From: JACVRW01 sp038323835
Lineage (GTDB): Bacteria; Actinomycetota; Thermoleophilia; Solirubrobacterales; Thermoleophilaceae
Reading direction: 5' to 3'
Length of the DNA stretch: 64,000 bases
Assembly: GCA_038323835.1 (NCBI GenBank)
Contig: JBBQHI010000008.1
Location: 1 to 64,000, forward strand
The position numbers and the translations under genes were made by a program. The first letter of the stretch is position 1. Each line of letters begins with the position of its first letter. The notes beneath the pieces were generated by a model that worked only from the letters and a program-made list of their open reading frames with translations, searched no databases and was not told where the DNA came from. This document shows positions 41,837 through 50,238 of this stretch, piece after piece.

Positions 41837-42934
41837 GTGGCCGATTACAAGCTGAAACTCAGACGCTTCGACCCCGAGTCCGGCAACGCCGCCTACTGGG
41901 CCGACTTCGACGTGGAGCTGCCGCCCGAGCGCTCGGTGCTCGACGGCATCCTCCAAGTCAAGGACCGCGAGGACGCCTCCATCGGCATCCGCTGTTCCTG
42001 CCGGGCCGCCATCTGTGGGTCCTGCGGCGTGCGCATCAACGGCAAGTCGGCGCTCGCCTGCAACACCCGGATCGGTGACGCAGCGGAGCGGGGCCGCGAC
42101 GGCGTCATCACCGTCGAGCCCATGGGCAACATGCCCGTGATCAAGGATCTGATCACGGACATGGAGGCGGTGCACTGGAAGAAGATCCGGCGCGTCGTGC
42201 CGTGGCTGCTCCCCAAGGAAGAGGCTCCCGAGGGCCGCGAGTACATCGTGCCCGCCGAGGCCATGCTCGACGTGACCCAGGCGATGGCCTGCATCCAGTG
42301 CGGAGCCTGCGTGTCCGCCTGCCTGTCGATGGAGGTGGACCCCGAGTTCATCGGCCCGGCCGCGCTGGCCAAGGCCTATCGCTTCGTAGGCGACCCCCGC
42401 GACGGCGCCCACGAGGAGCGCCTGGCCGACCTGGCCGCCGACGAGCACGGGATGTACGACTGCACCCACTGCTTCGCCTGCATCGAGGTGTGCCCCAAGG
42501 AAGTGGCCCCGATGAGCCAGATCATGCGGCTCCGGCGGAAGGCCACGGGCGACTACGGGATCAAGGACGACAACAACGGCTACGGCCACGAGAAGGCGTT
42601 CGTCGGGCTGATCGAGAAGTACGGCACCCTCCACGAGGCCCAGCTGCTTCCGCGCTCGTTCGGCCAGGGCAGCCTCATTCGAGGCCAGACCGAGCCCAAG
42701 GCCGTGAAGCAGTTGGTGGAGAGCCTTCCCACCGGCGTGCGCGGTCTGAGGACCGGCAAGATCACGCCCAGGAAGGCGCTGCTGCACCCGAAGCTGCCCG
42801 ACCAGAAGCAGGTCCGGCGCATCTTCAAGGAGATTCATTCGCACGACGAGCGCCTCGAGCTCAACCTCTACATCGTGGGCGAGAACCCCGCTGACGAGGA
42901 AGGCGCGACGGCTGAAGGGAGTCAGGAATCGTGA
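41837..42934 (+). CDS. sdhB: Succinate dehydrogenase iron-sulfur subunit
   Basis: Carries electrons from the flavin to quinone. It has 365 residues, about 120 more than typical SdhB. The 2Fe-2S ligands are in SIGIRCSCRAAICGSCGVRI and SALAC (about 50-75). Two ferredoxin-type clusters follow: ACIQCGACVSACLSME near 153 and CTHCFACIEVCPKEV near 213. The extra C-terminal 110 residues (GYGHEKAFVGLIEKYGTLHEAQLLPRS) fit SdhB proteins that pair with a CCG-type subunit. The GTG start is one base past the sdhA stop; its own stop overlaps the next GTG. Confidence 0.95.
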   Translation: MADYKLKLRRFDPESGNAAYWADFDVELPPERSVLDGILQVKDREDASIGIRCSCRAAICGSCGVRINGKSALACNTRIGDAAERGRDGVITVEPMGNMPVIKDLITDMEAVHWKKIRRVVPWLLPKEEAPEGREYIVPAEAMLDVTQAMACIQCGACVSACLSMEVDPEFIGPAALAKAYRFVGDPRDGAHEERLADLAADEHGMYDCTHCFACIEVCPKEVAPMSQIMRLRRKATGDYGIKDDNNGYGHEKAFVGLIEKYGTLHEAQLLPRSFGQGSLIRGQTEPKAVKQLVESLPTGVRGLRTGKITPRKALLHPKLPDQKQVRRIFKEIHSHDERLELNLYIVGENPADEEGATAEGSQES

Positions 42935-43833
42935 AGCTCGCGTACTGGCCCGGTTGCGTCTCGCGCGGCTTCACCCCCGAGCTGCACGGCTCGGTGGCGA
43001 AGGTCGCGCCGCTGCTGGACCTCGACCTGGTGGAGCTCGACCGGGCCGCCTGCTGCGGCGCAGGCGTGGTGGCCGAGCACAACCAGGAGCTCGTGGACGC
43101 GCTAAACGCGCGCACCTTCGCCATGGCCCAGGCCGTGGAGGGCGCGGCGGGCATGATGAACATCTGCTCCACCTGCCAGGGCGCGCAGTCCGAGTGCCAG
43201 GAGCGCCTCGACGCCAGCCCGGAGTACCGGGCCGAGGTGAACTCGCACCTGAAGCCCGAGTCGCTTTCCTACGAGCGCCAGGGCGACTGGTGGAACAAGA
43301 ACTTCCTCTGGATCCTGGTGGAGGAGATCGGGCTCGACGCCCTGCGGGACAAGGTCAAGCGGCCGCTCGACGGCCTGCGCATCGCCCCCTTCTACGGGTG
43401 CTACATCGTGCGCCCGACCAAGCGCCTCGGCTTCGACCAGCACCCGGAGCGTGACCAGTACATCGAGCAGGTGATCGAGGCGATCGGCGGCGAGGCCGTG
43501 GACTACGCGGGCGCTCGCAAGTGCTGCGGCTTCCCCGTGATCACGATGAACCGCACCACCTCGCTGCGCCAGGCCGGCCGCCATCTGGCCGACGCGATCG
43601 ACGCCGGCGCGGACTGCCTGGTCACCCCCTGCCCGCTCTGCCACCTGAACCTGGACATGCAGCAGCCGGCCGCGGCGAGCTACGTGGAGCGCGATCTCGA
43701 CATTCCCGTGCTGCACCTGCCGCAGATGGTGGGCCTGGCGCTCGGCCTCGAGCCGAAGGAGCTGGGGATGGGCAAGCACGTGGTGTCCACGCGTGACGTG
43801 CAGCGCAAGATCGCTCAGCTGGCCGCGGCCTAG
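42931..43833 (+). CDS. SdhE/HdrB-like CCG-domain subunit of succinate dehydrogenase
   Basis: A 300-residue protein with two cysteine-rich CCG domains as in heterodisulfide reductase HdrB and class E succinate:quinone reductases. First domain: LAYWPGCVSRG (Cys9), RAACCGAGVVAEHN, MMNICSTCQGAQ. Second domain: FYGCYIVRP, ARKCCGFPVITMN, VTPCPLCHLNLDMQ. It replaces the usual heme b anchor subunits SdhC/SdhD, none of which appears nearby. GTG 42931 overlaps the sdhB stop (GTGA). Membrane attachment through amphipathic helices is known for the class and is inferred here. This is not the unrelated E. coli SdhE flavinylation factor. Confidence 0.9.
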   Translation: MKLAYWPGCVSRGFTPELHGSVAKVAPLLDLDLVELDRAACCGAGVVAEHNQELVDALNARTFAMAQAVEGAAGMMNICSTCQGAQSECQERLDASPEYRAEVNSHLKPESLSYERQGDWWNKNFLWILVEEIGLDALRDKVKRPLDGLRIAPFYGCYIVRPTKRLGFDQHPERDQYIEQVIEAIGGEAVDYAGARKCCGFPVITMNRTTSLRQAGRHLADAIDAGADCLVTPCPLCHLNLDMQQPAAASYVERDLDIPVLHLPQMVGLALGLEPKELGMGKHVVSTRDVQRKIAQLAAA

Positions 43834-43895
43834 GCGCGCGGCTCCTGACTGGACGAAAAGCGGCTTGAATCAGCGTCGCGCGCGCATCCCGTCCC

Positions 43896-43901
43896 TACAC
43901 T
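43896..43901 (+). promoter_or_regulatory. Putative -10 box of the NarL-like regulator gene
   Basis: TACACT, 8 nt before the ATG at 43910, without a Shine-Dalgarno sequence between. It separates this gene from the sdh operon. The 17-bp upstream position does not hold a good -35. Confidence 0.5.
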
Positions 43902-43909
43902 GCTGACCG

Positions 43910-44527
43910 ATGCCCTCGGTGGTATCGACCCGGTTCGAGGATCTCGTCGCGCTCGCTCTGAGAGTGCTGATCACCGAAGATCCGAACTTGGATCTGGTGG
44001 CTTATGACGTGCCCGTCGACGACCTCGTTGAGGCTCTCGAGCGCCACAAGCCCTCCGTGGCCGTTCTCGACCACGGAGCCCTGGAATCGCCCAGTCAGGT
44101 GTTCGCGCTCCGCCGGGCCTACTCGGGCACGAGCCTCGTGGTGCTGGCCAACAGCCCGTCGCCCGCGGACTGCAACCGGATGCTCTCGCTCGGAGCCAGC
44201 GCCTGCCTGTCCAAGGAGACCGAGGCCCGCGACGTGATCAGCGCGATCCACCTCGCCGCCCGCGGGATGTATGTCCTGCCCGAGGCCTCACCCACCGATG
44301 GCGAGGGAAAGGTCCGCATCCACGGCCTCGACCAGCTCACCCCACGCGAGGGCGAGGTGCTCGAGCAGCTCCAGGAGGGAGCCACGAACGCGCAGATCGC
44401 CGACAACCTGGCCATCGGCGTGGAGACCGTGCGCACCCACGCGCGGAAGATCTACCGCAAGCTGGGAATCGCCTCGAGGCGGGAGCTGGCCCGCCTGGAG
44501 AGCAAGGGCCTCGTATCCCTTAAGTAG
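43910..44527 (+). CDS. NarL/LuxR-type regulator with degenerate receiver
   Basis: A 205-residue regulator. The C-terminal LuxR helix-turn-helix is clear (about 138-200): LTPREGEVLEQLQEGATNAQI, then ADNLAIGVETVRTHARKIYRKLGIASRRELARL. The N-terminus has receiver-like length and strands (SVAVLDHGALESP with a possible acceptor Asp, LVVLANSPSPAD, ACLSKETEARDVISAI with the conserved Lys). The usual N-terminal acidic pair is missing: the first strand reads TRFEDLVALALRVLI. Phosphorylation is therefore doubtful. No sensor kinase is adjacent. It follows the sdh operon. Confidence 0.87.
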   Translation: MPSVVSTRFEDLVALALRVLITEDPNLDLVAYDVPVDDLVEALERHKPSVAVLDHGALESPSQVFALRRAYSGTSLVVLANSPSPADCNRMLSLGASACLSKETEARDVISAIHLAARGMYVLPEASPTDGEGKVRIHGLDQLTPREGEVLEQLQEGATNAQIADNLAIGVETVRTHARKIYRKLGIASRRELARLESKGLVSLK

Positions 44528-44546
44528 GACATGCTCCGGTGCTCGC

Positions 44547-45575
44547 TCAGGCCGCTGGGGCCGCGCGCAGCAGATTCCGCACCCGCAGCAGCTCGGCCAG
44601 CTGCACGGCGTTCGTGGCCGCCCCCTTGCGGAGGTTGTCGCCCACGATCCAGAGGTTCAGGCAGCGCTCGTGTGACGGGTCCTCGCGGATGCGGCCGACG
44701 AGCACGTCGTCGCGCCCGGCGGCGTCGAGCGCCAGTGGGTAGAGGCCGTGACCAGGGTCGTCCACGACGGTCACACCGGGGGCGGCGGCCAGCAGGTCGC
44801 GGCAGTCGGCCGCCGACAGCGGCTCGCGGGTCTGCACGTTCGCGGAGACCGAATGGCCGGTGTACACGGGCACGCGTGCACAGGTGGCCGAGATCGGCAG
44901 GTCCTCGCGGTCGAGGATCTTGCGCGTCTCGCGCATCACCTTGCGCTCCTCGGTCGTGTAGTCGTCGCCCTCGAGGAAGTGCTCGACCTGGGGCACCACG
45001 TTGAACGCGATCTGGTGGGGATAGACGCTGGGCGGGGGAATGTCCTTCGCCTCGATGGTGGCCCGGGCCTGGTCGTGGAGCTCCTCCACCGCCCGCTGGC
45101 CCGTGCCCGACACCGCCTGGTAGGTGGAGGCCACCACCCGCTCGAGGCCGGCGGCGTCGAGTATTGGCTTCAGCGCGACCACCGTCTGCATCGTGGTGCA
45201 GTTCGGGTTGGCCACGATCCCGCGGTGGCCGTCGAGGGCGTGGGCGTTCACCTCGGCCACCACCAGCGGCACGTCGTCGTACATGCGCCAGAAGGACGAG
45301 TTGTCCACCACCACGGCTCCGGCATCGGCGAAGCTCCTGCCCCACTCCTCGCTGATCGTTGATCCGGCGGAGAACAGCGCCAGGTCGAAGCCTTGGATCG
45401 CCTCCTCGGAGAGCGCCACCACCTCGAGGTCGCGGTCTCCGTAGTCGATGCGGCGTCCGGCCGAGCGCTCGGAGGCGAAGGGCACGATCTCCGTAGCGGG
45501 GAAGCTGCGCTCCCGCATGACTCCCAGGATCGTGGAGCCCACCGCGCCGGTGGCGCCCACCACGGCGACCCTCAC
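44547..45575 (-). CDS. asd: Aspartate-semialdehyde dehydrogenase
   Basis: Reduces aspartyl phosphate to the semialdehyde, the branch point for Lys, Met, Thr and diaminopimelate. It has 342 residues. VAVVGATGAVGSTILGVM is the NADP-binding loop. The catalytic Cys is in GIVANPNCTTMQTVVALKP near residue 129. STYQAVSGTGQRAVEEL and NVVPQVEHF follow, and the active-site His is near RVPVYTGHSVSANV. The GTG at 45573-45575 overlaps the TGA of lysC (GTGA), the classical coupled lysC-asd operon. Confidence 0.96.
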   Translation of the reverse strand: MRVAVVGATGAVGSTILGVMRERSFPATEIVPFASERSAGRRIDYGDRDLEVVALSEEAIQGFDLALFSAGSTISEEWGRSFADAGAVVVDNSSFWRMYDDVPLVVAEVNAHALDGHRGIVANPNCTTMQTVVALKPILDAAGLERVVASTYQAVSGTGQRAVEELHDQARATIEAKDIPPPSVYPHQIAFNVVPQVEHFLEGDDYTTEERKVMRETRKILDREDLPISATCARVPVYTGHSVSANVQTREPLSAADCRDLLAAAPGVTVVDDPGHGLYPLALDAAGRDDVLVGRIREDPSHERCLNLWIVGDNLRKGAATNAVQLAELLRVRNLLRAAPAA

Positions 45576-46876
45576 GGCCGGGCCTCCTCACGGATCTTGG
45601 GCCGGTGCACGCCGGCCACGTCCTCGGGATGCACCGACTCGCGTCCGAGGTCGAACGCCGTGTGCAGGCCCACCACCGCGGTCTCCACGTCCTCCTCGCG
45701 CACCACGCACGAGATCTTGATGGGCGAGGTGGAGATCATCTCGATGTTCACGCCGGCGTCCCCCAGGACGGTGAGCGCCTGCGCGGCCACGCCGGGATGG
45801 CTCTTCATCCCGGCGCCCACCAGCGAGACCTTGCCCATGTGGGCGTCAGACTGGATCGAGCCGAGCCCCAGCTCCGCCTGGAGCGGGTGGAGCGCCTCCT
45901 CGGCGGCGAGCAGGTCGTCGCGCGGGACGGTGACCGACATGTCGGCCCGCGCGTCGTCGGACACGGGCTCGTTCTGGATGATCATGTCCACGTTCACGCT
46001 CGCCTCCGCGAGCGCGGTGAGCACCCGGCCGGCGATGCCGGGTCGGTCGGGCAGCCCCTTGAGGGTGATGCGCGCCTCCGCGGTGGAGTGCGTCACGGCT
46101 GTGACGAGCGGTCGTTCCATGGTCTTCTCCTCGTCCTGGACCACGGTACCGGGTCCGTCATCGAAGCTCGATCGGCAGTGGATCGTGACCCCGTGGTTGC
46201 GCGCGTACTCCACCGAGCGCAGCTGCAGCACACCCGCGCCCGAGGCCGACATCTCCAGCATCTCCTCGAAGGTGACCACCGGGAGCTTGCGCGCTCCGGG
46301 CACGATGCGCGGGTCGGCGCTGAACACCCCGGCCACGTCGGTGAAGATCTCGCACACCTCGGCCCCCAGCGCCGCGGCCAGCGCCACCGCGGTGGTGTCC
46401 GAGCCGCCGCGTCCCAGCGTGGTCACGTCCAGCGACTCCTGGGCCACACCCTGGAAACCCGCCACCAGCACGATCCGCCCGGCGTCGAGAGCCTCGCTGA
46501 TGCGGTGCGCCTTGACCTCCAGGATCCGCGCCCGCGTGTGCGAGGTGTCGGTGACGATGCCGGCCTGGGATCCCGTCAGCGAGATCGCCTCGTGGCCCAA
46601 ATCGTTGATCACCATCGCGGCCAGCGCGCAGGAGACCCGCTCCCCGGTGGACAGCAGCATGTCCATCTCCCGCGGATGCGGGCGGTCCGAGACCTCGTGG
46701 GCCATGGCCACCAGCTCGTCGGTGTGCTTGCCGCGCGCGGAGAGCACCGCCACCACACGGCTGCCCGCATCGGCGGCCTGGACGATCCGGCGCGCGGCAT
46801 TGCGGATGCGCTCGGAATCGGCCACGGACGTGCCGCCGAACTTCATCACCACAGTTTCGGTTCCGCTCAACGGCAT
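45572..46876 (-). CDS. lysC: Aspartate kinase
   Basis: First enzyme of the aspartate amino-acid family. It has 434 residues from the ATG at 46874-46876. VVMKFGGTSVADSERI is the kinase signature. LSTGERVSCALAAMVIN, LGRGGSDTTAVALAAALGAEVCEIFTDVAGVFSADPRIV and the catalytic core follow. Two ACT regulatory domains occupy about 270-430 (ITLKGLPDRPGIAGRVLTALAEASVNVDMI, VSLVGAGMKSHPGVAAQALTVLGDAGVNIEMISTS), so feedback control by Lys/Thr is expected. Coupled to asd. A longer reading to 47833 is antisense to the GH3 gene and not real. Confidence 0.96.
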   Translation of the reverse strand: MPLSGTETVVMKFGGTSVADSERIRNAARRIVQAADAGSRVVAVLSARGKHTDELVAMAHEVSDRPHPREMDMLLSTGERVSCALAAMVINDLGHEAISLTGSQAGIVTDTSHTRARILEVKAHRISEALDAGRIVLVAGFQGVAQESLDVTTLGRGGSDTTAVALAAALGAEVCEIFTDVAGVFSADPRIVPGARKLPVVTFEEMLEMSASGAGVLQLRSVEYARNHGVTIHCRSSFDDGPGTVVQDEEKTMERPLVTAVTHSTAEARITLKGLPDRPGIAGRVLTALAEASVNVDMIIQNEPVSDDARADMSVTVPRDDLLAAEEALHPLQAELGLGSIQSDAHMGKVSLVGAGMKSHPGVAAQALTVLGDAGVNIEMISTSPIKISCVVREEDVETAVVGLHTAFDLGRESVHPEDVAGVHRPKIREEARP

Positions 46877-46884
46877 GCCGGACA

Positions 46885-46890
46885 AAGATA
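46885..46890 (-). promoter_or_regulatory. Putative -10 box of lysC-asd
   Basis: TATCTT on the minus strand, 8 nt upstream of the lysC ATG. There is no ribosome site between, so leaderless translation is predicted. It is about 52 bp from the opposing GH3 -10 box. Confidence 0.5.
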
Positions 46891-46942
46891 GTGCGGTCGC
46901 CCGCGCGACCCGGGGGGCCCGGCACCACCCCATTGCTTTGTC

Positions 46943-46948
46943 TAGCCT
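46943..46948 (+). promoter_or_regulatory. Putative -10 box of the GH3 gene
   Basis: TAGCCT ends 6 nt before the GTG at 46955. The same hexamer and spacing class precede the SRP RNA start (55731-55736), where the transcript end can be judged independently. Confidence 0.45.
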
Positions 46949-46954
46949 CGGCTC

Positions 46955-48172
46955 GTGATCCTGCGACGCCGCCTGCTCACCGCCGTGCTGGTGATCGTCG
47001 CGGCTGCTTCGGCCGTGGCCGGCGCCGTGGTGGGCGCGGACGAGACCGCCAAGCGAGAGCGGCCGGAGCGCGTGGCCAAGCGATCGTTCCTGGCCACGGT
47101 CGTGCCCGCGCCCGCCCCCGGCCAGGGCCCGGCCCGGAAGAGCCGCTCCGGTGCGCCCCCCGGCCCACACGAGCTGATTCCCGGGCTTTCCGTGGAGCGC
47201 AAGGTGGCGCAGCTCTTCCTGGTCGGGTTCCGGGGCACGGACCTGAACGCGGAGATCTTCCAGCGCCTGCGCCGCCTGGACCTGGGTGGGGTGGTGATCG
47301 GGCGGGACAACTACACGACCCCCGACGCGCTCGGCCAGATGGCGGGCGAGGCGCGCGTGATCGCGGCCGACGCGGGGCACGTGCGCCCGTTCGTGATGGC
47401 CAGCCAGCCCGGGGGCGCGCTGAACTCCTTCCCCGACCTGCCCCCGGCGAGCGCCCCCGCCGCGCTGCGATCGGCCGCCGAGGCGGGCACCCAGGCGGCC
47501 GAGTCCGCGCACGCCCTGTCCGAGCTCGGTGTGAACGGGGTGCTCGGCCCCATCCTGGACGTCGGGGTGGAGGGCGGGTCGGCGCTCGGCGATGCCACCT
47601 ACTCGGATGTCCCCGCCGAGGTGTCGGCTTTCGCGGACGCGACTCTGCGGGCCTACAGCGACGCCGGGGTGTTCGCCGCCGCGGCGCACTTCCCGGGCCT
47701 GGGCTCCGCGGATCAGGCCACCGAGGACGGGCCCGCCACCGTGGGGCTCGGACTGTCCGAGCTGCGCCGTCGCGACCTCCTCCCGTTCCGGGCCGCGGTG
47801 GAGGACGGCGTGCCCGGGCTGGTCCTGAGTCACGCCCTCTATCCGATGAACGACTTCACCGCCCCGGGCTCTCTCTCCAGGGAGGTGGACACCAGCCTGC
47901 TGCGCGGCGAGCTCGGATTCCAGGGCATGGCCATCACGGACGACCTGGCCGAGCCCGCCGTGGGCGTGGCGGCCACCGTTCCCCAGGCCGCCGTGGAGGC
48001 CATACGGTCAGGGGCGGACATGCTGTACGTGTCCGGGCGGCTCGGCGACCAGCAGGCGGCCTACGCGAAGGTGCTCGCCGCCGTCCGCAGCGGTCGCATC
48101 TCGCGCTCGCGCCTGGATGAGGCGGTGGGGAGGATTCTGGCCGCGAAGGAGACCCTCAAGCTCCTCGGCTAG
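46955..48172 (+). CDS. Exported glycoside hydrolase family 3 (NagZ-like) protein
   Basis: A 405-residue protein with an N-terminal membrane/signal segment (LLTAVLVIVAAASAVAGAVVG) and a basic Pro-rich linker. The GH3 domain is at about 75-400: SVERKVAQLFLVGFRG, LDLGGVVIGRDNYT, ELGVNGVLGPILDVG, and GFQGMAITDDLAEPAV with the nucleophile Asp near 328. The family's K-H-[FS]-P-G-H-G motif is AAHFPGLGSAD here: the Lys and second His are replaced. In NagZ the mobile-loop His acts in acid/base catalysis, so activity is uncertain. Its TAG sits in a CTAG shared with the convergent oxidoreductase stop. Confidence 0.83.
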   Translation: MILRRRLLTAVLVIVAAASAVAGAVVGADETAKRERPERVAKRSFLATVVPAPAPGQGPARKSRSGAPPGPHELIPGLSVERKVAQLFLVGFRGTDLNAEIFQRLRRLDLGGVVIGRDNYTTPDALGQMAGEARVIAADAGHVRPFVMASQPGGALNSFPDLPPASAPAALRSAAEAGTQAAESAHALSELGVNGVLGPILDVGVEGGSALGDATYSDVPAEVSAFADATLRAYSDAGVFAAAAHFPGLGSADQATEDGPATVGLGLSELRRRDLLPFRAAVEDGVPGLVLSHALYPMNDFTAPGSLSREVDTSLLRGELGFQGMAITDDLAEPAVGVAATVPQAAVEAIRSGADMLYVSGRLGDQQAAYAKVLAAVRSGRISRSRLDEAVGRILAAKETLKLLG

Positions 48173-50193
48173 CCCGCAGAGGCGGGTGCCAGCTCCACCC
48201 GGTTGTCGTTGAACACCGGCGCGTGCCCCTCGACGGTGAGCTCCTGCGACGTGGTGGCCTGGCTGCTTCTGGCGCCCGCGTAGTCGCCGTTCCACCAGCC
48301 CATCGGCGCAACCACCACCCCCGGGCGCGCGTCCTCCGACACACGCGCCGCGCACGAGAACTCGCCGCGGTCGTTGTGCACCCGCACCTGGGCGCCGTCC
48401 TCGATTCCACGGGCGCGGGCGTCATCCGGGTGGATCACCACCTCGGGGTGGGGCTGGGCCGAGTGCTGGCGCTTCTGGTTGGCGAACGTCGAGTTGAGGA
48501 AGAGATGCGTCTTGGGAGTGATGAGCGCCAGCGGGTAGCGCTCGGCGAGGGCGGCGTCCGCCACCTCGCCGGAGGGCTCGTGGCGGGCGGTGAGCGTGGC
48601 CCGCCTGCTCATCGTGCCGAAGCCACCCTCGGCGTGAGGGGTGGGACCCTGGCCCAGATCAACCTTCACCCAGCCGCGCTCACGCAGCTCGCCCTCCCGG
48701 CCCGCGAGCGCGGAGTTCGCGAGCATCGCGGCCACCATCTCCTCGTCGCTCTCCCGGAAGCAGGGATCGGTGAGGCCGAGCCGCGCCGCGAGCCTCCGGA
48801 AGGCCTCGGTGTTGGCCACGGCCTCGCCCTGGGGGGCGATCGCCGGCTCGTTCCAGGTCATGTAGTGGTGGCCCCAGGAGAACACGACGTCGAGGTGCTC
48901 CAGAGCGGTGGTGGCGGGGAGCACCACGTCGGCGTGCCGGGCGGTGTCGGTCATGAACTGCTCGAGCACGACGGTGAACAGGTCCTCGCGTTCGAGCCCG
49001 GCCAGCACGCGGCTCTGGTCGGGGGCGATGGAGGCTGGATTCGAGTTCCAGCACACCACGGCCTTCACCGGTGGGTCCAGCTCAGGGTCGGTGAGCGCGC
49101 GCCCGAGCTGGGACATGTTGATCGTGCGCACCGGGTGTGGGCGCAGGTCCTCGCGCTCCAGGGGGTGGGAGCTCACCGCGGCCGCGGTGGCCATTGGGAT
49201 GTAGGAGCACCCGCCGCCGCGCTCGCGCCAGGCGCCGGTGAGCAGCGGCAGCGACGCGATGGTGGAGTAGGCCGCCGGGGCGCCGAGGTGGCGCTGGGCG
49301 CCCACCCCCAGCCGCAGGAGCGACGGGCCGTCGGTGGCGAAGGCCCGGCCCACGTGGGCGATGGTGTCCGCGGGGACGCCGCAGATCTCCGAGCAACGCT
49401 CCACCGGGTGCTCCGCCAGCACGGAGAGCAGCTCGTCGTACCCGTCCGTGTACTCGCGGCACCAGGTCTCGTCCTCGAGGCCGGCGTCCACCACGGCGCG
49501 CATCATCCCGATGGCGAGGGCGGCGTCGGTGCCGGGCAGCGGGCGGAGGTGCTCGTCGGCCACGCGTGCGGTGCGGCTGCGGAACGGGTCCACCACCACA
49601 AGCCGCGCTCCGGCCCGGCGGGCCTCCAGGCACTTGAGCCACAGATGCGGCGCGGTGGACATCGGGTTCCAGCCCCACACGAGCAGGTGGCGGGCGTGTG
49701 GCCACTCCTCCGGATCCACCTCGGGTGACACGCCATGCGTCGTGCTCGTGCCCACCATGCCCGCGGTGGCGCAGATGGTCCGCTCGAGCGCCGACGCCCC
49801 GAGGGCGTTCATCACCCGCGCGCTCATGGTGTTCCCCTGGATCAGGCCCTGGGTCCCCGCGTAGCTGTAGGGCAGGATGGCCTCGCCGCCGTGCTCGTCG
49901 CGGACGCGCAGCAGCTCGGCGGCCACCCGGTCGAGCGCCTCGTCCCAGGAGACCCGGCGGAAGCTGCCCTCGCCCCTCTTCCCCTCGCGGACGAGCGGGT
50001 GGAGGATCCGGTCCGGCGAGTACACGCGGTCGAGGTAGTTCGACACCTTGCCGCAGAGGAAGCCCGCGGTGATCGGTTGCTCGGCGTCCCCGCCCAGGGC
50101 CACGGCCCGGCCCTCCCCGTCCACGGTGACCGCCATGGCGCAGGTGTCGGGGCAGTCGTGCGGACAGGCGGCATGCACGGTGCGCGAGCTCAC
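48169..50193 (-). CDS. Molybdopterin-dependent oxidoreductase (DMSO-reductase family)
   Basis: A 674-residue cytoplasmic enzyme; there is no Tat signal. The N-terminal Fe4S4 site is C-x3-C-x3-C-x28-C (Cys10, 14, 18, 47: AACPHDCPDTC, GFLCGK). The molybdopterin domains follow (GEGSFRRVSWDEALDRVAAEL, LLVWGWNPMSTAPHLW, VVDPFRSRTA, PGTDAALAIGMM). The C-terminal dinucleotide-binding domain has THLFLNSTFANQKRQH, VVIHPDDARARGI and VRVHNDRGEFSC. The closest look is to BisC/assimilatory-type or uncharacterised members. No Fe-S or membrane partner gene is adjacent, so the electron donor is unknown. Confidence 0.9.
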   Translation of the reverse strand: MSSRTVHAACPHDCPDTCAMAVTVDGEGRAVALGGDAEQPITAGFLCGKVSNYLDRVYSPDRILHPLVREGKRGEGSFRRVSWDEALDRVAAELLRVRDEHGGEAILPYSYAGTQGLIQGNTMSARVMNALGASALERTICATAGMVGTSTTHGVSPEVDPEEWPHARHLLVWGWNPMSTAPHLWLKCLEARRAGARLVVVDPFRSRTARVADEHLRPLPGTDAALAIGMMRAVVDAGLEDETWCREYTDGYDELLSVLAEHPVERCSEICGVPADTIAHVGRAFATDGPSLLRLGVGAQRHLGAPAAYSTIASLPLLTGAWRERGGGCSYIPMATAAAVSSHPLEREDLRPHPVRTINMSQLGRALTDPELDPPVKAVVCWNSNPASIAPDQSRVLAGLEREDLFTVVLEQFMTDTARHADVVLPATTALEHLDVVFSWGHHYMTWNEPAIAPQGEAVANTEAFRRLAARLGLTDPCFRESDEEMVAAMLANSALAGREGELRERGWVKVDLGQGPTPHAEGGFGTMSRRATLTARHEPSGEVADAALAERYPLALITPKTHLFLNSTFANQKRQHSAQPHPEVVIHPDDARARGIEDGAQVRVHNDRGEFSCAARVSEDARPGVVVAPMGWWNGDYAGARSSQATTSQELTVEGHAPVFNDNRVELAPASAG

Positions 50194-50238
50194 CGGCGCA
50201 TCGTCGCGCGATGGACCCGCCGGCGCAAGCTCGCCCGT

